Positions 1 to 13,151 of a DNA stretch of 64,000 nucleotides are shown one piece after another (the first letter of the stretch is position 1; every line of letters begins with the position of its first letter). The position numbers and the translations under genes are program-made. The stretch comes from Rotaria sordida. Its lineage: Eukaryota > Rotifera > Eurotatoria > Philodinida > Philodinidae. A model generated the notes under the pieces. The model was given only the letters and a program-made list of their open reading frames with translations. It did not search any database and was not told where the DNA came from. The stretch spans positions 1 to 64,000 of the forward strand of contig CAJNOL010000081.1 in the NCBI GenBank assembly GCA_905250125.1, given 5' to 3'.

Positions 1-561
1 ATATGGCTTGGAAAATGTTGCTGAAGGCTATTTTGATAATAGTAGTAGGGCAAAATAAGCCAACCAATAATGATAGGCGGTTTAGGACATAACAATAAAT
101 ATAAGCTTTAATTGATTGTCGAGTAGAAGATGGTTCGAAATGGAAGTTTACTTGTCTGAAATTCTCAATTATCTCATAGCGATTCTCCAAATAATTCAAA
201 TAGTATGAGAATTATTCAATATTAACATTATGGCACCATTAATTGATGAAGCAATTCATCCATTTTCATTCCCAAACGACAATTTATCTTCAACATTTCA
301 TCTTACGAACGTAGATGAAAACTTGTATGAATTTAAATCATGAGAATAAAATATTACTAAAAAGAATGGTTTCGAGAAAAAAGAAAGTTACCAGTATGAG
401 AATAAGTACATTAGTTGTTTTATTTTATTTTTTTTTGTTTTTGCAAAAGTTTACAATGCACCTTGATAAAGGTTATGTACGGTGAGCAAATAAATATAAT
501 GTTTCTTTTATTCATGTATATTTTTATTTATACAGATGTCTTTTTTTTTCTAACAGTATAT
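1..561. other. Left-edge flank, nothing recognised
   Basis: AT-rich sequence downstream of the ORAI stop codon, with scattered poly-T runs. No reading frame with a recognisable product was seen. Some of it is probably 3' UTR of the minus-strand ORAI gene. Confidence 0.5.
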
Positions 562-1438
562 TTAAGGATTTTCTTCTATATCTATTGTTCGTGGATTAGT
601 CGGAGTAGTCATAAATAAACCATGAGCAATAGCACCACGTTCCATTACTTCTAAATCTGTTTCATATAAATAAACTTTTGCTCTTGCTACAAGAAAATAA
701 AAACCAACAGCAAATAAAATAAATGGACAACCAACAAGACCTAATGTAATAAGAGCAGCAATAGCTGCTGTTTGAGAAAAACCGCTAACTTTAATCCAAA
801 AAATAATACAAAGTTCAATAATAAATAAAAATAAACCAAAACCAGTCGAAATAATCCATGCTATTTCAATATATATATTTAATGATGATAATGGTTTACT
901 ATTTTCATTATTTATCCAAAAATCACTTTGTCGTATAACACTTTTTAATTCAGGTAATATACACATTGACATAAGTAAAGCAAGTAAATGACTACCTACT
1001 AAGAGGCATGATATAATTGCATAACTAATAATAAGACCCTCACTATTTTTATTTTCTTTATAAGAATCTAATGATAATTCAACAATGGCTACCTTTAATT
1101 AATATATATATATATAAAATAAAAATTCAATCGATATTAATTAAATAACTTACAATAGCAAATCCACTAAGTAATGCAGATGTTTGATTAACACTTTCAA
1201 GTTTTGATTTACGATAAAGTAGATTATGTAATCGTCGATCTTCTTTATATATACTTCCTAAAAGAGAAAAACAATGGATTACAAAAATATACATATTATA
1301 TTTTTAAACAGCAAGAAAAACAACATTTATAATAGGTAATACGACATTTTTATTGGCCGCCATTGCAAATATAAAGTAAACAAAAAAGACAAAATTTTAT
1401 TCACCTTTCTTTGGTATATATAATGAACTATCGGACAT
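562..1438 (-). CDS. ORAI: ORAI calcium release-activated calcium channel
   Basis: Pore subunit of the store-operated calcium channel in the plasma membrane, gated by STIM in known animals. Three exons in transcription order: 1438-1405, 1257-1154 and 1092-562, with GT-AG introns and matching phases, giving 222 residues (human ORAI1 is 301). Seen: the TM1 block TSALLSGFAIVAIVELSLD with the selectivity glutamate (E51, equivalent to human E106), the TM2 end MSMCILPELKSV, the TM3 segment with E139 (human E190), and a short helical C-terminus. The N- and C-terminal tails are short. Odd: the basic pore positions equivalent to human K87 and R91 read E and Q, while the R83 position is K. It is transcribed divergently from the KChIP gene. 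Identity is very likely; which ORAI paralogue cannot be said. Confidence 0.93.
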
Positions 1439-4234
1439 GTTGCTCTTATTATTTTGTATATATATTGATGTCAATAAAGCATGATAATTTCATTAAAATA
1501 ATCGATAAAGAACACCAATTTAATGGTGTGAATTGATCCTGCTGTTACAAATATTTTTCACTCGTTTAATTATTGTTACTTTTCTGTCACACGACAAGCC
1601 AATAGACAAATTAATGTTTTATATTATAAGGTAGTAATAGTATTTAACCTTGCCTTCTCTGTTCTTTTGTATTTTTTATTTTGTATTTTGTGTTTCATTT
1701 ATTCGTTCTTTCACGTGCTGGTATGCCGAACGAAATATACCGTAGTAGATAACTAAGCTTCGTAAATGACGAAAAAGAGTAATGAAAATTTTTTTCTTTT
1801 TTTTACATTGTATCGTTTCTATTTGCATCTATGACTACAAAGAAGATTTTTATTTCTTTTTTCATAAAAGTCGCACATCAATATTGTTTATCGAAGACAA
1901 AGGACAATCGATTATCATCAATGTATTATTATCTAGACGAGAAAAAAAAATCTATAATAATAGCTTAATAAATCAAGCGAATGATGGGTCTTATTGAAAA
2001 AAGTATTTTGATTTAATGAAGCATATCAATCTTGTTACTATCTATTTTATTTAATTATTAACGAATTCGAAGAACAATATCACATTTGTCATACAGAAAA
2101 ACAAAAAAATAGGGTATTTTCAAGTTTTTATGCTAAATTAATCAAAAAACAAAAAGTCTGATGAAAATAACCTATCAATAAAATTTAAATAATTATCATT
2201 ATATTCACTATTATCATCAACATCATCGTTGTCATTTCTATAAACTTCACCGGATTTTCGTTTGATTGATGGTGCAATGCACCACATTATTTTTTTTTTA
2301 TATAAGAGTAACATACATTTTCATTTCACTACTATATTGTCACAGCTGTGATAGTTTACATGTTATTTCCATTTGTAAGAAAGCGATCATACTTTGAAAA
2401 AAGCCAACTTTTGTTATATGAAAATAAATCATCGAAAAATCTTTTTATGTGAATCTTCATTATTAATTGTATTTCTTAACGGAAGTTTCTTTTTTTTTTA
2501 ATTTTTATTTCATAATGAAAGTAATATTACTTTGTTACAATGTTTCAATACAAATAAATAAAAAACATAATTAAAAAATTTCAAGATGAAAAAATCTCTA
2601 AAAAAAAGATTTCTTTCTATATTTTTATACATGAAGAAATGAACATTGTTGATTGTTTGGTTTTCTTTATTGATTAATATTTGTATATGTATTTTGTTTA
2701 CTATATATGTTTAACTGTATTTAATATTGTCATATGTCAATAATTATCGCACAGAATACTTGAGATAATATTTATCTAGATGATTATTTGTAAAATTCTT
2801 ATTCAATATATTTAACATAAATCTTGTATAAAAAATCGAGTTAATTATATTTATTGAAATTTTATCTTCATCCAAAAAACAAAACCATATTCCTCTATTG
2901 ATTTGAATTAATAAGCCGAATATCAATAGATTATTATTATTATTAAAAAAACAGAATGATATCTTTTATTATTGACAATCTTGAATGTATTCATGATAAA
3001 ATGTTTGCAGAAACCCCTAGATCAATATCAATGACATGAGCATAGGTTTTATTTACAATAAATGTATGCCTCGAATATATCTGATAATATTTATGCTTAG
3101 AAAACCTATCGTGACAATCCATAAACGAAAGTTAATTATGATCTATCATTAGCTATTCACGATAAATATCTTCACACGCTACAGAAAATGAATCATTGCT
3201 TTTAATAACAACCTTCTAATTCTTTTGTATGTTAAAATTATATGAAAATTTTATGCATACACATTGAAGTTCTTACTATTCTATTGTCTCTAGTGAAGAT
3301 GACATTATGAAAATAATCATTTATTATTTAAATCAGTTATACTTTTTTTTTTTTAAAAAAAGTCTAACTGTAAGAAGAAAACTCGTTTCAAAAGCTTGAT
3401 TTAATGGTGTTAAATAAGATGAGAATAGAAGCACGATCCTATTTGATAAGAAAAGTGAGTTAGGAAATTATTAAATAACTTACTAAGAAAATGTGCTGTT
3501 CATTTCAATCAACATCACGACTTGCGGATCGTGCTTGAACGACATTTTTTTTTTCGCCTGACTGCTGTTATTTTTACAGTTATACGATAACAAAGCCAAC
3601 ATAGAATGGCTTTGAGATAAAGCACTCAGTTCATTTGCCCGTCTGTCTCTTTTTGTCAATCGACTAGCATAGCCGAATCAAGAAACTATAAACAATCGCT
3701 CGGCTCAGTATGCATGCTCGATTCGTGTCATGTTGTTGATGATGATGGTAAAAGAACATTATGATCAGTTTTCTTCGTGTCTGTCTCTCCTTTCATCTCT
3801 CTCTCTCTCTCTCTCTCTCTTCCCACTCTATTTTATCCCATTCAACAAGGTCGGATGCTTAAGAAAAAAAAGGGGGAAATTTTCTGCCATCTATTGCTCT
3901 TTCTTGTTCGTCTCATTTTTGTATTCCATTTCTTTTGCTCCCCCCTTACACACTCTCTCTCTCTCTCTCGTTTTCTTATTGTCGTTTTTTTTTAAATCGC
4001 TCTTCGTTGCTCTTCTTAGCGCCCATGCGACTTCAAACGTAGTATGCAAAAGGCAAACAACGGCAACGATCAAGTCAAACACATACACTTACAACATAAT
4101 GAAATCATTTCCGTTAACTAGGGGTACAATTATAATCGTTACTATAGTTCATCATATTTGCATTTGATTATTATTTGAATGTGTGTATGATTTTCTTCTT
4201 TCAACAACAATTAAACAAAATATAAAATTTTATT
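1439..4234. promoter_or_regulatory. Divergent intergenic region, ORAI / KChIP
   Basis: This 2.8 kb lies between two divergently transcribed genes and must hold both promoters and 5' UTRs. It contains many poly-A/T runs and two CT microsatellites (about 3797-3820 and 3953-3969) close to the KChIP start. Small open frames over the CT tracts have low-complexity translations and are not called genes. No specific binding site is claimed. Confidence 0.4.
3797..3969. repeat. Two CT microsatellites
   Basis: Uninterrupted CT dinucleotide runs at about 3797-3820 and 3953-3969, upstream of the first KChIP exon. Similar GA runs occur at 5566-5584 (followed by a GT run), 9527-9546 and 22921-22938. Confidence 0.85.
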
Positions 4235-7200
4235 ATGAGCCATTTCGTTAGACAATCACCAGTTAAAACAAAATTTGCTACATCATTTATTTCCAGAACA
4301 CGTAGATTTGTTCGTGAAGGTCTTAAAGGTAAGTATAAATATATAAATAATATAAACATTTTATATAGTCATGTGATTGACTTGAAGATAATCAGATAGA
4401 AAGAAAAGATAAAGTTTATTTGTCATTACATTGACGTAGCAAAAAATAAATAAGAAACAACAAAAACAAAAAAAATTCTTTTCTTTTTTAATAGAATAAT
4501 TGAAAATATTTTAAATAAATATATTTCTATAAAGAAGAGTTAAAAAATCAAGGTTATTCAATGTTCATTAATAATAAAATAGCTTCGAGTATTTACATTA
4601 GTAATCTGCAGCAAATACAGATGTTCTTATCATCATCATGAATTAATTTTATTTTTCTTTTCACGGATATCCGGTTTAGATGATAATTATTATCTTAATA
4701 TTTCTCTAATTTTATTAAAATAAAATTATTGATGTAAATATTTGATTGAATATAAAAGAATAGATTTAAATACAAAAGAAAAATATTCAATATTGTCTTT
4801 ATATACTTAAGTTGATACTTTTGTTAAATAAGATTGACAGATGTTCATATAAATTGGTTAACAGCTGTTGATATGCATACATGTCGTTAGTTCCAGATGA
4901 CACCACACATAAGAAAATGATCAGATATTATTTTGATAATAATCGACAAACGGTAACAGTTGTCAAAGCACATGAAAAAAAGAAGAAATAAAGAATTTTT
5001 CTATGTTAATAATAAATATAAATAAATTTGAACTTTTATAATATAATATATTGCCTATAATTTATTATTGATTTAATATATAAGTACGAATAAAAGAATA
5101 TTTATCAATAATCGTCTTATGATCGAAAGAGAATATAATTGACTCTTGACATTTCCTTCTTTAAAAACAAGTACTTGTCGTCGGGTTTTTTCTTTTTTTT
5201 TCGAAAAAAACTTTGCCGTGAGTGATTAATATTAATTGTAGAAATACGATGAAAAAACACTTATTTACATGTAACATGAGAATATGGCTAATATTATTTT
5301 GTGCTTACGTTCTCACTCTCTCGAGGTAATGTCCTTCCTATGATTATTGTGTGCTTACGATATATGAAGACTAAATTGAGCTAAATAATAATAACTTCCT
5401 TTAATTTTTTTTTCCTTTCTCATTGTATGTCTTTCGTGCAAATGCACGTTGTAAAAAAACGAGGATTCTCGAACACGATATTATATATTTATGAAGTGAA
5501 TAATAGGTGAACTATTTCAATAGGAATTGCACTTCATCAGTCTCGATAATTTGGTGTCTCTCCTAAGAGAGAGAGAGAGAGAGAATGTGTGTGTGTATGT
5601 TATTTTTTTTTTAGTAGTTAGATGTTTTATTAAGATTCTGTTGAAACATAGAGACTAAGAGAAACGAAGCACGATATGAAGAGAAATTAAAAAAATATTT
5701 TCTTTATCCTCTATCTTTTTATTGTCATTTACATTTACATTTTCTCTCAGAGTACTACCTGTAGATTGAACTATTCGAACTTGAATCCAAAATTCTTATT
5801 CGTTTATCTATATTAGATTAATTGCAGCATTTTTTAAAGGTATGATATATATTTCCAAAAGATTTCATTAGTTCTCAAACAGTTTTACATAAAAATTTCG
5901 AAATTTAAATAGTTTATTGAATTAATATAGTATCCCAACAATGGTAAGATATTAGACGATTTATTTTCAATGTTACTAAGACATTACAACAATAGTTTTG
6001 AGTTGTCATATATAATTTTTCAAAAATATTAACCACTAGCATACTATTTAAAAGTCATGGTATCTCATATTTGAGAGAGATGTTCTGAGACGAAAATATA
6101 AAGTAAACATCTGATATCCATCAATCTTCTTTTTATAGAAAGTCTTGGAATGAAAACTATTTTCTATATTCTTTCCAGAACATGTTTATCAAAAGGGTAA
6201 AAGTATCCAGACTTATACAATTATTGGTACATCGTATATGTTATTAGTTAATGTTTTTGAAAACTTTAATGAAATAATAGGATAACATTTCTATGAGATT
6301 CCTAAATATGATCTAAGAATACGTCATCCGAAATTTTACAGTTCTTTTGAAGTATACTGATATAATGACTTACTTACTGTTCTAATAGATTGATTCATAA
6401 TATGATAGAGACGAACGATAAATTGTAAAATTATTTCCGAATAATTGCAATTGCCGCTATTATGTATATATAGATCGATAGATAATATGAGTTAGTAACC
6501 TTATGACGTATTAATATATCTATCGTTGACAAGTACTTAGAGAACAGTAGATTGCAGGAGAAAGAATAAAGTTGATACTTTATAAAATTTCATTTGCGGA
6601 CCACATCGAATAGCATAAATTGTCTTTGTTTAGGTGTTATTATATCGTAAATAGTAATGATTTTCTCGTACAAATTGATTCATACTAATATAGATAACCT
6701 AAATTTTGTGTAAATAGAAACGTAAAAACTTTCATATCCATGATTATCCAAAGTATATGATATATTTGTTCTTCTACACAATACAAATGTATTATATTTC
6801 ATAAATCGCACATACATTATTATTAATCTTTGTTATTAATCATTAGTATCTGAAAATGAGTTGAGAATAATAATAATAATAATCATAATCAAGTAACAAA
6901 AGAGAAAGAAAAAAGACGAAAAATAGAAAGAAATACATTGGTAACTATTTCCAAGAGTTTTCTGATATTAAATCATGCAAATGACTATGCGATGCATATG
7001 AATAGACATGTCTGTCATTCGATCAGAGGTCAAATTACTACATTTAAAAGAAAAGATTCTATATTGTTCATTGACAGTCATCGTAAATAATTCTTCATAG
7101 ACCTTTTTTTTTTCATTCCATATCTGATAAAGAAAAATTTTTTTTTTTAATATTATGTTTCCTTGAAACTTTATTGGTTAACGTAATTCATCATAGTTAT

Positions 7201-10200
7201 ACATACCACTATATATGTGGTAGGTTGATTTCTTTTTTTGTAGATTTTTTGTTTTCCTTTTTTAAATATAGTAAACAGTAATATACCTGATACATGTAAG
7301 TTTTCCTATTGCATATTTGTACGAATGAATGACATATGTTGGTTTGTATATGATGCTATTATTCTGCATCATTCTTACCAAAAACAATCGACTCGACAAA
7401 GATAAGAAATATTAAGAAGATTCTGAAGTATCTACTCAGCTTCAAAAATATTGATTGTTTTTCTTTTATTACCTTTGTTCTTCTCTATCTTCTTGTTGTC
7501 AACAACATTTAAAAAGAAAAATAATGGGTGTTGCTATGGTAATTAGTACACGACTTGCAGCAAGTAAGTTATTTTGTTATTTCTTGTTTTTTTTTTTTTT
7601 TGATATAAACAAAAATGAAAATGTACGCATGTTTCTTTTAAAATGAAACTAATCAAAACAAGAAAAAGAAAGATAATGATGTTCGAGCATGCACATACCA
7701 TTCCGGAAATGTTTTTCTTTCGTACCATAACGTGCTTAGGAAGTTCATCGATTGTCTTGATGTTGAATAGAGAAGAAAAAAAATCATTTCTAATATATAT
7801 TAGATTTGTTGAATATGGTACCCTTAAGTTACATTTGATATTAAATCATAATACGCCAATTGACCTTTATTTCATTTCATTATGTTTTTTTTGACATTTA
7901 TAATGACTTGTTGTTGATATCATGTTTATCAACTGGTACCGTTTATGCTTTTCTTAATTATATATTAAATTATCAATGATTTATTTATTTTCTTTCGTGA
8001 AAAATATAATTATGTAAGAAGAAAACAAAAAAAGGGAAAATATTTTCTTTATGAATAGTTTATAATTTGAAAAAAGAAATAAGAGTTTGCTATTAAGAAA
8101 AGAGAAACTTTTCTTTTTTTTTGTATTTCAGAAATAATCTCTTTCGACAAAAAAAAAATAAGTATCAAGAGATATATATTGTGTTTTTCATAGGTTTCAA
8201 AGTATAGCTGTCATAATCATGATTATTCAAGTAGATTATAAGGAAAAAAAAAAAACGAGTCAATTTATTTAGATGAATAAATCTTGTGTGACTTGACTTG
8301 AAATAATTAATAGAAAAGAAAAAAACGCAATAAGAAAATTATTGAACATAAATATATATTTGTATATTTATGTTCTTTATCTGGAAATGATAATATTTAT
8401 AAAATGGATTTGTATGTTTTCATCAAAGAAATTCATTTGTTTGTTTGATGTTGTACAGAAACAAATTCAAAATATGCATGTCCAATTATCTATTGTTTTT
8501 GAATGATTTTTCCTTCTGTCAGTTACTTATTAGAAATTTAGTCTACTGTCAAAAAGAAAACCAACAAACGGACCAAATGTCAATATTTTATTTATAGATT
8601 AGTAAATTTCTTTTTCTTTTACATTGTTAAGTACATATCACAATGATGTTATATACATTAACATGACACGCCTCTTGTTCGCTTTTTTTTTATGGAGACA
8701 ATCTGTCCCTTTTGACTGCTCGATTGGCGAATTATTTATTTGTCAATTATGCTAACTATATTATTTGTATATATGAGCAGCAGCTGATAGACGAATGATG
8801 ATGTATGGATTGCTGTAAAAGTAATATTAGCAGTTAAAGATAATGATGAGTTATGTATTCCTAAATTAAGCTTGTTTCGTCACTTCACTCTATCATTATC
8901 TATAATATGAAAATATAAACCATGTGCACAATCATTCTTATATGACATTTCATAGAATAGCATTCATATATTATATATTACATATATATATATATCTTTC
9001 TGACAAGGAAGATTCTAACGCCACGACTGGTATATAATATCATGCGTTTTCTCGCGTTTTTTCCTCTTTTTTTTTTTTTTTTTTCTAACAAACACAATCT
9101 AGTCCTCTACTCTTCTCGTCAACCATTAATCTTTTTAGAGTTGAGAGCGAACAAGAGAGAGATAAGCAAAGTGAATGAAGAATGTGCGCAACTAAGAACG
9201 ACAATGGAAGAGCGAGAAAAAAGTTTTGCATCTGAAGAAGAAATCTATTTACTGTGCCATATTCTTTCTATTCGTCCGAAAGATAACAAAGCTGGATTTA
9301 GGAACAAAAAAAGAATTGAAGAGAATCTTCTACTATGTTCAATACTTTGACGTATAGTCTGTCAGTTCTGTCATCATTATTCTTGTTGAACACATAGCCA
9401 GTTTACTTTATTCAACATTCATTATCATCAGAATTATGACTGAGGTTGAGCATTTTCCATTTTTTTTTCTTTCTTATTCTTCGTTTTCTTCTTTTTTTTT
9501 TCTGAATGCAATATCGTGTACAGGAATAGAGAGAGAGAGAGAGAGAAACACGCTTTTTTGTTTGAGATAAAAAAGACACTCAAAATGTCATTTTTCCATC
9601 CCCCTCTCTCTCTCTGTGTCCTCTATGTCTCGAACAAGACAAACGGTTCCTTCACGGACGACGACAACGATAACAACATGACATTCTACTCTCGCCTTTT
9701 CTCAATCATCATCAATGCCCAGACTACCCATATTTTTCTAAAATCTTCTTTTTTTTTTTTCTTCTATTCATTTTCGTACAATGTGCTATGAATAATTGAT
9801 TACCGACGACTATAACAAATTTTCCTATCTAGAAAAGACGATTATTTTAGATACAGAAGAAAAAAAATAAGAAAAAGAATCAGAGAAAACCATAAGAAGA
9901 AATGGCACAATCGTTATTTTGATCCATAGGAGAAAAGAATCGATTAGTTATAACTTATTATTATATAAACATATAGACATATATATATCTATATATATTG
10001 TCCAATTCTTCTTAACAATGATCTCAAACCATTTAATGTTGTAAAAGTCGTATGGATGATCGACGATGGACGAATATTCTTCGTCCGTCTGCTGTAAGTT
10101 CTTTCTTTCTATTTGTTTTTTTCTTAGTTATTTTTTCTTTTATTTGATTCATATTTATACTAAACTTAATTATTATCCGAGAATCTTTAGAGATTTCATA

Positions 10201-11865
10201 TATATGTGTACGTGTCATCGAACTAATTGACAATTTACTATACGACTTAATCTTTATATATACGTATGTTTTATTAAGAAGCCGAAAAGAAAAAGAAAAA
10301 GAAATTTTAAAACAATAAAAGTATGCATTTTTAATAATAATTAGGAAAAAAAACACACATAATTTGATATATTTTATGAATTTATTGTAATCATTAATCA
10401 TGATATATTTTTTTGTTAAGTGCAAAGTTGCATATTTGGTATCATTCACAAAAATGTGCATCAATGGCATGCATATTTATCTCATCAGTAAAAAATAGAA
10501 GTGATACAGATACATATTGTCTCTGTATAAACATTGACATAGTCATTATTGTCAAGAGAAAAGGATGAAGTCAAGATGCTCTTGCTGTTTATAATATAGA
10601 AACAAAGAACGAGAGAGAAAATAATATTGATTTTATCCTTGAAATGAATTTAGTATCATGAAAAAAAAAAAGAAAAATGATAAGATCACTAATTCATTAT
10701 CTATGTTATCGTGTTTGAAATTATAATGAGTTTGTATGAAAGAAGAGCTATTAAGGAGAAATTATAGAAACTTCTTTTCTTTTGTTTGTTTTTATTGTTT
10801 TTCTGTAATGAGATATAAAAATAGGTTAGATTAATCATGAGCATATGGTCATTGTTAAGATAATAATATGTGTAATCAGCATGTATAATAATTTTCTACA
10901 AAGAATTCCTTTTCTTTTTTTTTATCAAAAATTATTCAACAGAGAAAACATGTCAAGAAAATTAAGTAAGAAAATAAAATTCAAAGATTATAAGTAACAA
11001 TAAGATTTTTCAATATTTTTGAAAAAAATAAAAATATTAAATTATATATTTAGACACCGATTACGATGATGATGGATTAGAAACATTCAAACGTTACAAA
11101 CCACGTAGTCTAGATGAATTAGCAAGTCGAACAAAATTTAGTAAAAAAGAAATTCAACTTATTTATCAAGGTTTTAAACAAGAATGTCCGTCCGGTATGA
11201 ATTACATTTAATTTAATTTTTTTTCTTTTTATTATACGAAAAATTCTTTCATAAAGGTATTGTTAATGAAGAAACATTTAAACATATTTATGGACAATTT
11301 TTCCCATTTGGTGATACATCATCATATGCACGTCTTGTCTTTGCAACATTTGATTTACGTTCGTCCGGTTGTGTAACATTTGAAGATTTTCTTATTTGTT
11401 TATCAACATTATGTCGTGGTACAATTGAAGATCGACTTCGATGGATATTTACATTATATGATACTAGAAAATCTGGCAAAATCACCCGAGATGTGAGTTA
11501 TAAATTCAAGAAAATAAAACAAAAAAAGATGCAGCTAATAAATCAATAAAAAAAAAAAAAAAACATTTTTGTCTTATTTCAATAGGATTTTCACGTTATT
11601 GTTTGTGCTGTTTATTCATTACTTGGAAATGTTTCAAATCCTTGTTGTGATCTTGAAACAATTCGAGAACATACAGCTACTGTCTTTCAACGTTTTGACA
11701 AATTACATCATGGATATATAACAATGGAAGATTTTATGTCGTTTTGTTTAAATGTAAAAACAAAAACAAAAATAGTTTATTTATTAAAGAAAAATATATT
11801 TTGAAATCTTTTTCTAGGAGCCAACTATAATTCAATCAATTGATGCCCTACGAACAATGGTGTGA
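4235..11865 (+). CDS. KChIP-like (Kv channel-interacting) neuronal calcium sensor protein
   Basis: EF-hand protein of the recoverin/KChIP family; family members bind the N-terminus of Kv4 potassium channels and adjust gating and trafficking. Exons: 4235-4328, 11054-11194, 11257-11492, 11586-11753 and 11818-11865, all phase-consistent, giving 228 residues, the usual KChIP length. Family-typical blocks include KFSKKEIQLIYQGFKQECPS, then IVNEETFKHIYGQFFP and LSTLCRGTIEDRLRWIF. EF loops begin at D111, D147 and D195. Position 12 is Asp in all three, and positions 3 and 5 are R/S, R/S and L/H, so classical calcium ligands are largely missing. Intron 1 is 6.7 kb, against 60-100 bp for the others, and contains candidate alternative first exons. 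KChIP is favoured over plain NCS-1 by length and core sequence. Confidence 0.9.
7524..7563 (+). other. Candidate alternative first exon of the KChIP gene (1b)
   Basis: An ATG opens a 13-codon frame (MGVAMVISTRLAA) that ends after one further base at a strong GTAAGT donor. The phase equals that of exon 1 at 4235-4328, so it could splice to 11054 without changing the downstream frame. Mammalian KChIP genes are known to use several alternative first exons. Use of this exon is inference; it starts Met-Gly but lacks a Ser at the usual myristoylation position. Confidence 0.45.
10066..10093 (+). other. Weak candidate alternative first exon of the KChIP gene (1c)
   Basis: A short frame MDEYSSSVC plus one base ends at a GTAAGT donor, again in the phase needed for the exon at 11054. 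An upstream ATG at 10052 in another frame would give the wrong phase, which lowers confidence. Confidence 0.25.
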
Positions 11866-12227
11866 TGATCAGTCATCTTTCTCAATATTCATTCCGTCGT
11901 CGATATGTGCTTTTCTCTTTTGTTTTTCGTCAATTTTCTTTTTTTTTTGTTTAAACCTTCTAATATCTACCATCGAAAAGTTTTCTTTTTTTTCTTTTTT
12001 TTTTGTTGATGTTGTACACGCAGAAATCAAAGAAACTTGTAGTGATTAAAACGTAATGACTAATGCAATTTATTAGATGAGTCATATTCATATTATTTCT
12101 ACATCGCATAGGTGTGGTTGTGTGTATATCTGTATCTGTTTTCTTTTTCTACTTCAGTTAAAATAATCGTCGATTTATTTTGTTTGTTAATAAAAAAACC
12201 AAAAAAAAAAAGAACAAATAACCTAAA
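11866..12227. other. Spacer: KChIP 3' end and GNAT promoter
   Basis: About 360 bp with T-rich tracts, then an A-rich stretch just before the next start codon. A string resembling a polyadenylation signal (AATAAA) lies near 12189. No gene seen. Confidence 0.5.
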
Positions 12228-12746
12228 ATGAATGTATCGGATAATAAATCAAAATTATCATTATCATCATCACCAATTTCTATTTATCATAATTCGAAAT
12301 TTTCATTTGATGATGTTGAATCCGTACTTGAACCTTTATTTGGAAATTATTATGGTATTTCAGAATTACGTGCCATAATTTCTAACGTGGATCATATATG
12401 GTGTGCTTATAATACAACAAAAAAACAATATGTTGCTTGTGCACTTGTACGAACCTATAATACGGATAAAGTACTTTTTATCAATTTATTTGGCGTTACA
12501 CAAGCCTGTCAAGGTCAAGGTATTGGCACACGTTTACTGAAGGCAATTAAAAATTGGGGACAAAAACAAAAATATGTTGCTATTATTTTACATACACAAG
12601 TAGATAATTATAAAGCAATTGGATTATATGAAAAAGTTGGATTTTATAAACAATATTATATTACAAATTTTTTTCCTCCACGTGGATGTCTTTCATTTTT
12701 CCGGTCTCATGGATCGGATGCATATGAAATGATATTATATTTGTAA
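12228..12746 (+). CDS. GNAT-family N-acetyltransferase
   Basis: Intronless gene of 172 residues. The acetyl-CoA-binding motif A (Q/R-x-x-G-x-G/A) is seen as QGQGIGTRLL at about residues 98-107, followed by the typical C-terminal block with an Asn/Ala-rich helix and YEKVGF (about residues 133-144). This supports acetyl-CoA-dependent transfer to an amine. The downstream segment is reminiscent of N-terminal acetyltransferases such as NAA50 and NAA60, but the substrate cannot be assigned. The first 30 residues are Ser-rich and probably disordered. The start is the first ATG after a stop-rich A-rich leader. It lies 360 bp downstream of the KChIP gene and 405 bp upstream of the macrodomain gene on the same strand; these are separate transcription units as far as can be judged. 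Confidence 0.82.
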   Translation: MNVSDNKSKLSLSSSPISIYHNSKFSFDDVESVLEPLFGNYYGISELRAIISNVDHIWCAYNTTKKQYVACALVRTYNTDKVLFINLFGVTQACQGQGIGTRLLKAIKNWGQKQKYVAIILHTQVDNYKAIGLYEKVGFYKQYYITNFFPPRGCLSFFRSHGSDAYEMILYL

Positions 12747-13151
12747 GAAGAAAATTCTTTTTTTTTTTTTTTATGTTTTCTTAATACAAAAAAAAAAAAG
12801 ATTTTATTTCATTATATACAATTAATAATAATCAGGAACTAAAACATATCACAATAATTATATCAAATTTTTTTTTATACATTTTGAAATAAAATCATCT
12901 AAAACGAAAGTAAAACAAAAGTAGTTTATTTACAGATCAAAAGAGTAGAAATTCGTTTTTTTTTTTTTGTTTTGTTTAAATGTTCATCTATTGAAAAGAA
13001 CGAGTTTTATTTCATTCTTTTTGTATCATATATGTCAAAATTACCTTGAAACTAGATAATGAGTCAGAAGAATCCATTGAAGCGGAAACAACATTGAATT
13101 ATCATGAATATAATAATCCTTCTTTTGATTAATACTTAAAACAAAATAAAA
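12747..13151. other. Spacer between GNAT and macrodomain genes
   Basis: Poly-T and poly-A tracts with a possible polyadenylation signal (AATAAA) near 12890. No reading frame of note. Confidence 0.5.

Noticed and set aside
3730..4167. Open frames of 145 and 72 codons over the CT-rich tract
   Set aside because: Translations are Ser/Leu repeats from CT microsatellites, with no family resemblance and overlapping in two frames; probably the 5' region of the KChIP gene.
9042..9791. Two plus-strand frames (102 and 91 codons) inside the KChIP intron
   Set aside because: Driven by poly-T and GA runs; no splice context and no recognisable motif.
10033..10470. 145-codon minus-strand frame
   Set aside because: Phe/Lys/Ile-rich composition typical of chance frames in AT-rich DNA, lying antisense inside an intron.
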